Assembly: GCA_002471185.1 (NCBI GenBank)
Contig: DKPL01000043.1
Span: forward strand, 1 to 7,248
DNA length: 7,248 bases
From: Bacteroides sp. UBA7335
Lineage (GTDB): Bacteria; Bacteroidota; Bacteroidia; Bacteroidales; Bacteroidaceae
Reading direction: 5' to 3'
Positions 1 through 7,136 of the stretch are shown piece by piece. The position numbers and the translations under genes are program-made. Every line of letters starts with the position of its first letter. The stretch's first letter is position 1. The notes beneath the pieces are model-generated. The model saw nothing but the letters and a program-made list of their open reading frames with translations, did no database searches and was not told the origin of the DNA.

Positions 1-1666
1 CCGTAGTAAAGTTGTTTGCTTCTATTTGTATGGTACCACTTGATTGATTGCCTACTACATTTTTAAACTGCATAGTTACTACCCCCGGAGCAGTAATCTG
101 TTTCACAAATTTATATCCTGTCCCCGAACTACTATTTTCATAAATCACCGGAAGAGACTCGATAGGATTTAGATATTTAGTCATTATCTTACAATCCAGT
201 GGGAATAATGAGGTTGGGTAATTTTCTGGTATATTAAATGTATAAGTTACAATATTACCTACGCCAACACTCTTGGATAGTTTAGGCGATATAAAGACAG
301 GATCAAACTTAAATGAATTGATTATATAAATAGTGACAATACGAATAAGGATTGATCCTCTGACACGCAATTTAATTTGCTGCAACTGAGCGGTTGGTAG
401 ACTTTTTAGTTTAATTGAAATAAGATTAGTAGTTACATCATTTACTAAATCAACATCGGCAGCAATATTATCATTCAGTTCCCAGTTTACATCGTCAAGC
501 TTTGTAGCAACCGATACTCCACTCCCATTTAGTTTTGTAAAAGAGTAAGGTATATCGTATTTATAATAGGTCGCTCCATTTACAGTGACAGGAGTAAGTG
601 TAGATTGATCGGTAATAACAACAGAAGTCGATCCGGTCTTCAAAAGCAACGACTCTTTATCAGAAGCTATCTCAGGCAGTGTTGGGTCAACATTATAAAA
701 CTGGTTATTTACTGGGGTGCCATTGTATGCAGCACTGAAGGTAGAATAACCTGGTCCTAAATCGGCCTTGATATGAATAGCATAACGGTAATTTCTATAA
801 ATAGGATAAAAGCTTTTATTAATATCCACCAATTGAAGTTTATAATACTTGCTAGTTCCTATTGATTTTGACGTACCTTGTATAATAACAAAAATAGGAT
901 CAGCCGTTGTATTGGCATGTTCAAATATAAACTGTTCTTCTTTGGTTGAAACTTTAGTGGGCTGACGAGACTTTACAGAACCGGTAGGTATAGTAACAAA
1001 TGGATTCAATGGAGTCCAGTTGAACACTTGAGTTAAATCGGTAGCCGTCTTATCAAAAGGAGCAACAGTTCCCGACAACCATGTATTGCACACCACAAAA
1101 CCACTTTTGATAAAATCGGTAGTTGACGAATCTACCGTCACAGAAGCTTGACTGCGATATAATTTCACCAACGAAACTCCATCGGTAGAAACACCACCAC
1201 TATTGTAAGTTTTGCGAGCCCAATAGGTCAACAACCCTGAATTAGCCAAGAAAGAAGAAATCACATATCGCTCGGAAGCTGATAGGTATTCATAATCATC
1301 AAAACCTTGTAGATTTACATTTGCTAAAAAATGAATGATACGTGTTGCAGCAGGAATAGAAGCCGAGAATTTGCCGGATGTAACAGTTTCACCATCTATT
1401 TCGTATCCCGAAGCTTTTGAGCGACCAATATAACCTCCGAACTCATCGAAGCAGAATAGCCAAAATGATTGAATAGCTTTACCATCAGGGTCGACTGCGC
1501 GAGTTACAACCTCCTGCTCTTCGCACAATTGTGCTTCAAAACTTAAAGTCATATTTCCATCTGAGTCAACCGATGATGTTGAATCAATATACGGAGAGTC
1601 TGTACATCCACTTATAAATGCCAAAAGCAAAGCAATGATACAATATATACTTATTTGATGTCTCAT
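1..1666 (-). CDS. Large fimbrial (type V pilus) lipoprotein, C-terminus cut by window edge
   Basis: This frame stays open from an ATG at 1666-1664 to base 1, giving 555 codons with no stop, so the 3' end lies outside the window. Residues 1-21 are a signal peptide ending in the lipobox ISGC (lipid-bearing Cys21), followed by TDS, so it is probably an outer-membrane lipoprotein. Residues 40-325 look like a FimA/Mfa1-type fimbrillin domain: a TRAVDP site at 55-60, a strand pattern ending in LFCFDEFGGYIG, and an RNYRYAIHIK strand at 291-300, the position of the RN-Y motif common near the end of such domains. Residues about 335-450 and 455-555 look like further beta-sandwich modules. The second holds FNIPENYPTSLFPLD (477-491), a motif I recall from Bacteroides fimbrial accessory proteins. 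A role as an accessory or tip subunit is inferred. It is the fourth gene of the operon, 32 bases after the previous stop. The signal peptide shares SIYCI with that of the 4128-6062 protein, suggesting paralogy. Confidence 0.85.
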   Translation of the reverse strand, partial: MRHQISIYCIIALLLAFISGCTDSPYIDSTSSVDSDGNMTLSFEAQLCEEQEVVTRAVDPDGKAIQSFWLFCFDEFGGYIGRSKASGYEIDGETVTSGKFSASIPAATRIIHFLANVNLQGFDDYEYLSASERYVISSFLANSGLLTYWARKTYNSGGVSTDGVSLVKLYRSQASVTVDSSTTDFIKSGFVVCNTWLSGTVAPFDKTATDLTQVFNWTPLNPFVTIPTGSVKSRQPTKVSTKEEQFIFEHANTTADPIFVIIQGTSKSIGTSKYYKLQLVDINKSFYPIYRNYRYAIHIKADLGPGYSTFSAAYNGTPVNNQFYNVDPTLPEIASDKESLLLKTGSTSVVITDQSTLTPVTVNGATYYKYDIPYSFTKLNGSGVSVATKLDDVNWELNDNIAADVDLVNDVTTNLISIKLKSLPTAQLQQIKLRVRGSILIRIVTIYIINSFKFDPVFISPKLSKSVGVGNIVTYTFNIPENYPTSLFPLDCKIMTKYLNPIESLPVIYENSSSGTGYKFVKQITAPGVVTMQFKNVVGNQSSGTIQIEANNFTT

Positions 1667-1698
1667 TTCTTATGTTTTATTTTTATCTTCAAAAACAA

Positions 1699-4125
1699 TC
1701 AATATTCTCTATCAAAATTAGGATCGCCCGGTTTAACATCACGCACACAACGTATGTATGCATTAGAAGAAGACCCTCCACTACCTGTAGGAATTGCTAC
1801 TGCACTATTTGTGTTAGTCAACCCCCAATAATATCCTCCTCCCAACACAGGTACTACAGCTCCTTTCGCATTTTGGTATTGTGCGATAATTTCAAGTTCG
1901 GATTTTGTCGGTAAACGCCAATCACCATATACTACCCAGTCGTTTAAACTACCATAAACTCCATTTACTAAATAGTTACCATTTGTGTCAATGGTTCCGC
2001 CAAACTTGCTATTTTTATACGTTACCTCAGCATAGTTTTTGCAATGATTAAATGCTGCAGCAGGATCGCTAGAGGTTGTTACTGCACCTAACTGCGATGC
2101 TATCATAAAAAAGGGAGATATGGTACTTGCATTATTAGCAGTATTACTAGTTGTCCAATCGCTTGTAAGTTGGGGATAACCTAAAATAACATTTCCAGAT
2201 GGCTGTTTAGAGATACGGACATGATAAATATGAGCATTTGTCAAATTTGTAAAGTTGCTAGAAGTTCCATTTAGCCATTTTTTATAATAGTTAGGTGCAG
2301 AATTAGACCAACTACCATAATTATAAAGTGTCGATGTTCCTGTGGCAACATTATATCCTTTTACAACCTTGGATTGAAAATAGACATCTGAAATAATTCC
2401 ATTATATCCAGAAGTCTGACTAATAACTGAGCCTATTTTACCCATTCCAAAATCGGAATTTACTTGCCAAAAGGTACCCCAATTTGTGCTAGTATTGCTA
2501 GTATTATTTATAGGTGTTTTAAATGAAAACCATCCTTGAGTATTGGTTGCATATTCAGCTGGAAATTGCGATATAGTAACTTTTTGTTTTAGCACAGGAG
2601 TTTGTCCATCATTCAATCGTACCACAAAAGAAATTTTCTTAACCAACAAGGAGTTTTTGCCAGCCAACCTTAAATGATAAGATAGAATATCAAGATATCC
2701 ACTTTCGTCGGTGGTAACTTCATTTGAAGAAGACGTTTTTATAAAGCGAACATAACCTTGCTTTAAATCAACAGGAGCAACATATCCCGGGAGTCTTACC
2801 AGTACACTATCCGTAAAGCCAAGTAAAGATGGCGAAGTTGTTGTAATACTATTGGATACAATAACTTGTTCACTTCCCATATTATTTTGATAATAAATAC
2901 GTAGACTATCAATAATAACCTTTCCCGATGCATTGTATTTAATATCTTGATATTGAGTAATATTATTTAAACGAACCTCTTTTTGACTTAACAGCAAATA
3001 TCTTGCGGTTTTGATGGGATCATCACTTCCACCTATATTAATATCTTTTATAGTCCAAGGAGATATGGTATAGTCTACATTTGTTAACTCAATAGGAGCT
3101 TCTAATTGCTGAGAGCCAATTTTATTGACTACAGCATTCACCTCATAATAATAATTGCGTTTTAACTGATTTAGTTCGGGATTGGAAGCTTGTGGCAATC
3201 TACTAAAGTTTATCGGTATTTTAAAATAATTATTGATAGGACCTGCCGAAACATTATCTAACGAAATATAGGGCATATTAATGATAACATAGGTGGCATT
3301 ATTTAAGTTACTGCCATCGGTCCAATCATTTGCAAAAGTATAAACCAATATAGTCTTCCCATTATTTAGTCCGGTTTGAAAGTCGGGCAATGAGACTGAT
3401 GTATTTACATTGGCCAAAGTAGGTTTTGTTATAATAGGAGCATCTTGAGTTAGATAAGAGTTCATCGCATAATTATATAAATTATAACTCAATATCTTTT
3501 GTAACCTAATATTAAATGATGATTCATAACTACCTGTACAACTGATATTTAATCGTATTTTAGCAGCCATTCTTTTTAGTCCGACACCAATCTGACAGGG
3601 CGCAGTTGTTCCGTTATTAATGATTAAAGCCGTTGTTCCATCCATCAAAAAGAGTTTAGGAGAGGTAGAAGTACCTGCCTTATAGATAGAAACATCAGCA
3701 TACCGTACCTGTTTTAGTGCACTTAGTGTAGCCCCTTTGGTTTGTAGGTTTAATGTATCGGGACAGTTAGCGATAGCATATACTTGATACGTTTCGCCAG
3801 GAGTAAAATCACTCTTAGCTCTATTGAGCGTGGCAGTATAAGAAGAGTTTACATTTAGCGAAACATATTTTTGATAATGAATTAGTGAGCCTGCTGTGTT
3901 ATAAATCAACAAATCGATTCGCTGAAGAGTATTCTCGCCCAAATTATCTTCTCCGGGAACATCTGTTCGCGATAAATCGGCAGAAGCCGGTAGATTAAAT
4001 GAAATTTCGATTTGGTTTTCTATCGGGTAAAGCTCAGCAGTATCATCACTGCAGCTTACCATTAGAAATGAGGCTACACCTAAACTTAATAGACATTTAA
4101 TCGTATTTATTATTAATTTTCTCAT
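1699..4125 (-). CDS. Fimbrial tip-like lipoprotein with C-type-lectin-like (Fib_succ_major/DUF1566) C-terminus
   Basis: This 808-residue protein is read from ATG 4125-4123. A TTG at 4131 would add two residues and overlap the upstream stop; ATG is preferred because it is the commoner start and leaves the signal peptide intact. The lipobox MVSC ends at Cys25 and SDD follows, which resembles the Bacteroidetes surface-export signal. Residues 35-365 form a fimbrillin-like domain: SRTD at 52-55, the strand RIDLLIYN (69-76), RNYYYEVNAVV (323-333) and a closing YTISPW (352-357). Residues 374-530 are a beta-rich middle domain ending in VTISQFPAEY, seen in related Bacteroides proteins. Residues 531-670 are rich in Asn, Ser, Thr and aromatic residues. 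Residues 671-808 carry FFMIASQLGAV, HCKNY (Cys694), DWRLPT (735-740), YYW (765-767) and YIRCVRD (Cys793), the signature order of Fib_succ_major/DUF1566 domains with a C-type-lectin-like fold. A tip adhesin role is inferred from this domain order and the operon; the ligand is unknown. Confidence 0.88.
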   Translation of the reverse strand: MRKLIINTIKCLLSLGVASFLMVSCSDDTAELYPIENQIEISFNLPASADLSRTDVPGEDNLGENTLQRIDLLIYNTAGSLIHYQKYVSLNVNSSYTATLNRAKSDFTPGETYQVYAIANCPDTLNLQTKGATLSALKQVRYADVSIYKAGTSTSPKLFLMDGTTALIINNGTTAPCQIGVGLKRMAAKIRLNISCTGSYESSFNIRLQKILSYNLYNYAMNSYLTQDAPIITKPTLANVNTSVSLPDFQTGLNNGKTILVYTFANDWTDGSNLNNATYVIINMPYISLDNVSAGPINNYFKIPINFSRLPQASNPELNQLKRNYYYEVNAVVNKIGSQQLEAPIELTNVDYTISPWTIKDINIGGSDDPIKTARYLLLSQKEVRLNNITQYQDIKYNASGKVIIDSLRIYYQNNMGSEQVIVSNSITTTSPSLLGFTDSVLVRLPGYVAPVDLKQGYVRFIKTSSSNEVTTDESGYLDILSYHLRLAGKNSLLVKKISFVVRLNDGQTPVLKQKVTISQFPAEYATNTQGWFSFKTPINNTSNTSTNWGTFWQVNSDFGMGKIGSVISQTSGYNGIISDVYFQSKVVKGYNVATGTSTLYNYGSWSNSAPNYYKKWLNGTSSNFTNLTNAHIYHVRISKQPSGNVILGYPQLTSDWTTSNTANNASTISPFFMIASQLGAVTTSSDPAAAFNHCKNYAEVTYKNSKFGGTIDTNGNYLVNGVYGSLNDWVVYGDWRLPTKSELEIIAQYQNAKGAVVPVLGGGYYWGLTNTNSAVAIPTGSGGSSSNAYIRCVRDVKPGDPNFDREY
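2488..2505. repeat. In-frame 9-bp tandem duplication within the tip-like gene
   Basis: GCTAGTATT occurs twice in direct succession on the plus strand. On the coding strand it gives Asn-Thr-Ser twice (residues 541-546) in the low-complexity segment after the middle beta domain. The unit length of nine keeps the frame, so slippage here would add or remove three residues without breaking the protein. With only two copies it may be chance. Confidence 0.7.
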
Positions 4126-4127
4126 AT

Positions 4128-6062
4128 TCAATTTTGCTTAATAGCTATAAATTCTGTTGTTCCCGGCATGGCAGCATTAGGATTGGCAGGACTATCGGGA
4201 TTGACAACTTGCCGCAAACCGTCTACAACAAAGCTTAGATTTGTTGTTCGCGAAGTGCCATCATACGGATACTTGGCATAGACGGCAACCTTATATGAGG
4301 CAGTGACTACCCCATTAGCATCGGCACCACTAGCAGGCAAAGTACCATATTTAACACACTCTTTGCTAGTGTCTAAATAAAAATCGAAATCAAAAGTATT
4401 GCTCAGCACAGCTCTCCACTCCATTCCTGGATTTCCTGTAACCGTCAGTTTGAAGGTTAAATTATAATCATCGGTTCCCGCTGGAGTGGTATTCATCACA
4501 TTATAAGATACTGGAATAGCGATTGGATTTACCGCTTTGGTATAGTTGGCAGTAGGAAAGAATGCAGTAGCAACCGCACTTACGGTAGAAAACCACTTAT
4601 CGGTATCTACTTTATTCCAAGGTAACACACTAAGCGTACATTGCGCCAACGGACCATTTTGCAAATCAAGAGCATTTATATTGAGCAAATAATAGTTGTT
4701 TCGCAAAAGACTTGATCCATCATTATCGAAAAGCAGTCTTCCGGTAGTAGCATCTTTTACACCTCCCACATAAGTGTTGTAATAATGCCAACCATCATCA
4801 TATTTTTTGAATGTACCTAGAGATGATGATAGCATCATGGCTTGATAGGTATAATAATATTTAGAATCATTAGTAGGAGTATAGATGTTTCTCTTGCCTA
4901 CCACATCACTTTGTGCCGAAATTGCTATTTGCGCACTAAGCTCATCTGAGTAGGTTTTACGAACCACAACTCCATTTTCGACAACAAATAGATGCTTAGG
5001 TGTGTAGCGTGCTCCTATACGCAAATAGGTGGTATAGTTGCGACGAGTCAAATCATTATTTCCTCCAGGATCATTAACTATATTTTCTAAACAATAAACT
5101 CCGTCAGTATAAGTAGTACCAACTCCACCGGGCATTTTGTTTGCATCATAAAGGGCTACTACTTTGCCCATTGTAGCAACATCACTATCGGTAGCGATGG
5201 TCGAAAAGTCATTTAATTGATTGGTATTGAATTGATAGTTAGGATCAATTCTTTTACCCAAATTATTCATTACAGGATAAGGATAAACCTTTGTATTGGT
5301 GGTATTGAGTAAATATCGCACTTCAGCCATACGTATCCAGCCATTTTCGCCATAAGTTTCATTACCTATCTTCATATAAGTACCACCTGTTTGCAGATAC
5401 CCTTCGGCTGTCACCAACACTTTGCTCACCATTCGGTAAAGCGTAAATGGATATCCGGGTGCAGAGGCAGGATAGGTTGATTGTGAAGCAACAATGGTAA
5501 AGTCAACGTAGCTATTTGAAAACATGGCAAAGCCATTGTTATTAGTATTGGTATCGGAAAAGTCATTGACTGTGCCTGTAAAGACAGCATTAGTTTTGTC
5601 ATTGACATATTTGCTTAAAAAATCATTTTGCTGTGTTAAGCTAAGATTGGCAGCAACAAAAAGGCGTTTTTTGCCCGGTGTGGCATTTAATATTGCGGTA
5701 TAATTAGTTAGACGAGTACCGTCGGGGCGATAAATCGGCAACTTATTAGTATATCGATAAGCTTTAATAGATGATGGTACTTCACTCCCGGATGAATCAA
5801 AGTCAATCAGGAATAAAGTAAGACTACGAAGACGACTTTCCGACTCAGTTCCGGCATTTGGGTTGTCCGAACGAGTTTTTGCTTGATCAGCTTCTTCGCC
5901 AAAATCAAATAGTATGTTGATTCGTGTATCTACCATTTCGCCAGAGATAGAGTTATCATCTGATAAATCATCTTGGTCGGTGCATCCGTATGCCACAAAA
6001 GCATAAAGCGCGAAGCAAATACAATAAATACTATATCTATTAAGAGACTCTTTGAGCCGCAT
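4128..6062 (-). CDS. Mfa1/FimA-like fimbrial subunit lipoprotein with extra C-terminal domain
   Basis: This 644-residue protein starts at ATG 6062-6060. The signal peptide ends at Cys27 (AYGC), and TDQDD follows as a probable surface-export signal. An AKTRSD stretch (Arg64) precedes the first core strand, SLTLFLIDFD (80-89). This matches the place where P. gingivalis FimA and Mfa1 are cut by an arginine-specific protease before assembly. KKRLFVAANLSLTQQ (131-145) is a recurring strand and turn of Mfa1-type N-terminal domains, and RNNYYLLNINAL to LSVLPW (454-482) is the usual end of the second fimbrillin domain. About 160 further residues follow, including GMEWRAVLSN (546-555) and strand-rich sequence up to the C-terminus. 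This makes it longer than typical Mfa1 (about 560) or FimA pilins and suggests an added Ig-like module. It could be the stalk pilin or an accessory subunit; the added domain favours accessory. It follows the anchor gene by 18 bases, and its TGA nearly touches the next start, so the two are probably translationally coupled. Confidence 0.85.
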   Translation of the reverse strand: MRLKESLNRYSIYCICFALYAFVAYGCTDQDDLSDDNSISGEMVDTRINILFDFGEEADQAKTRSDNPNAGTESESRLRSLTLFLIDFDSSGSEVPSSIKAYRYTNKLPIYRPDGTRLTNYTAILNATPGKKRLFVAANLSLTQQNDFLSKYVNDKTNAVFTGTVNDFSDTNTNNNGFAMFSNSYVDFTIVASQSTYPASAPGYPFTLYRMVSKVLVTAEGYLQTGGTYMKIGNETYGENGWIRMAEVRYLLNTTNTKVYPYPVMNNLGKRIDPNYQFNTNQLNDFSTIATDSDVATMGKVVALYDANKMPGGVGTTYTDGVYCLENIVNDPGGNNDLTRRNYTTYLRIGARYTPKHLFVVENGVVVRKTYSDELSAQIAISAQSDVVGKRNIYTPTNDSKYYYTYQAMMLSSSLGTFKKYDDGWHYYNTYVGGVKDATTGRLLFDNDGSSLLRNNYYLLNINALDLQNGPLAQCTLSVLPWNKVDTDKWFSTVSAVATAFFPTANYTKAVNPIAIPVSYNVMNTTPAGTDDYNLTFKLTVTGNPGMEWRAVLSNTFDFDFYLDTSKECVKYGTLPASGADANGVVTASYKVAVYAKYPYDGTSRTTNLSFVVDGLRQVVNPDSPANPNAAMPGTTEFIAIKQN

Positions 6063-6080
6063 AGTTAAATTGGTATTAAA

Positions 6081-7136
6081 TTATAAATCAGTATTATTCA
6101 GTCTGATGATCCATCCATTAATCTGAAGCATGATTAGCTGGTAGCCATCTGAGCCACCGGATGAACCCATAAAAAATACGACGTTATACTTATGTTGATT
6201 GTCGAGATATTCCTGATCGGTCATTGTGGAGCCTGAACTGCCTTGAGCCATTTCACGAGTCAACAATAGGTATTGAGTCAGGTTAATATTCAGCATATCT
6301 TTGCCCGTGGTTTTATTGGTTACAATAAAGCGAGCCGGATTGGTTGTGGTTAATTTTAAAGTATTGAGTTCGGCACGTGCTACTGATATAGTAGAAGTTG
6401 TACCATCACGCGTTTCTCCAGCCTGGTTATCATTGTCGACATTGGCTGTAGCAACCAAATAAGCTCCGTAAGAGACTTGATTGTCGGCAAGTAAAGCACT
6501 GCTTCCGTCCATAATACCATTATCGCATGCAATTCGGAAATTATAATTATCTCCACTCAAGTTTTGACCGGTCATATCTTGTATCACAGTGGTGAAGATA
6601 TTATGTTTTTTCATCATCTTAATGCGGGCCAATGTATATTGAGATGAAACGACATTTACTCCATTTAATGCCCCATGCCAAAGTGGTTTGAGTTTATCGT
6701 TTTGCTCACGGTTATCACTGCGTTTTAAAGTCAAAGAGTGATCAGATAGACTAGTGTCTCCTACTGAGTGATTAGAGAAGTCATAATGTGCTGCATCAGC
6801 ATTTACCCAAGCTATAAATTGATAGTTGCCCGAATTCAAAGGCAGTGTCATAATATAATCTGTCTTTTTTAGCTCTTCACCAGATTCGGTATATACACCA
6901 ATGTATTTATTATCTTGATCAAAAACCCATAAAGTAACCTCTTCTATTTCATTATAGAATGATTGTGTATCAGAAAGGCCGGCAAATTCGTTACTGGCAT
7001 CTACATACAATTGCACTTTTACTCCTGAAGGGCAATGGTCACGACTGTCTTCTATCCACGAACAAGAGGCCAACATAAATGTTAGCACCAGTATCATCCA
7101 GCACTTCTTAGGTAAGAAAATCATATTCTGATTCAT
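6081..7136 (-). CDS. FimB/Mfa2-family fimbrial anchor lipoprotein
   Basis: This 351-residue protein is normal in length for the FimB/Mfa2 (DUF1812) family, whose members stay lipidated, hold the pilus base in the outer membrane and limit fibre length. The signal peptide ends in the lipobox LASC (Cys25). The family's N-terminal signature follows: an acidic stretch, then DHCPSGVKVQLYVD (33-46). EEVTLWVFDQDNKYIG (65-80) and YIMTLPLNSGNYQFIAWVN (94-112) are the typical first strands and the 'G-Y-x-x-x-A-W' turn. LDNQHKYNVVFFM (311-323) and LQINGWIIRLNN (337-348) form the conserved C-terminal strands. No [ST]R processing site like that of the three other proteins is evident before the first strand, which fits an unprocessed anchor. 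ATG 7136 was chosen as the start; Met5 (7124) is a possible alternative that keeps the lipobox. It is the first operon gene in the window. No Shine-Dalgarno is visible, and the leader is A/T-rich, as usual in Bacteroidetes. Confidence 0.92.
   Translation of the reverse strand: MNQNMIFLPKKCWMILVLTFMLASCSWIEDSRDHCPSGVKVQLYVDASNEFAGLSDTQSFYNEIEEVTLWVFDQDNKYIGVYTESGEELKKTDYIMTLPLNSGNYQFIAWVNADAAHYDFSNHSVGDTSLSDHSLTLKRSDNREQNDKLKPLWHGALNGVNVVSSQYTLARIKMMKKHNIFTTVIQDMTGQNLSGDNYNFRIACDNGIMDGSSALLADNQVSYGAYLVATANVDNDNQAGETRDGTTSTISVARAELNTLKLTTTNPARFIVTNKTTGKDMLNINLTQYLLLTREMAQGSSGSTMTDQEYLDNQHKYNVVFFMGSSGGSDGYQLIMLQINGWIIRLNNTDL

Noticed and set aside
308..364. A possible transmembrane segment in the partial fourth protein (residues 435-453, isoleucine-rich)
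   Set aside because: The stretch is interrupted by arginines (RVRGSILIRIV) and fits alternating beta strands of a sandwich domain better than a membrane helix; the protein is already anchored by its lipid.
1667..1698. An independent promoter between the third and fourth genes
   Set aside because: The 32-base gap is A/T-rich without recognisable promoter boxes and looks like an ordinary intra-operon spacer.
1672..1914. An 80-codon open frame on the plus strand
   Set aside because: It lies antisense to the 3' end of the tip-like gene, has Cys/Tyr/Arg-rich composition with no recognisable domain, and no leader of its own. It is a shadow of the minus-strand frame.
5426..5608. A 60-codon open frame on the minus strand within the Mfa1-like gene
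   Set aside because: It sits wholly inside a well-supported gene in another frame and its Leu/Pro/Ile-rich product has no family features.
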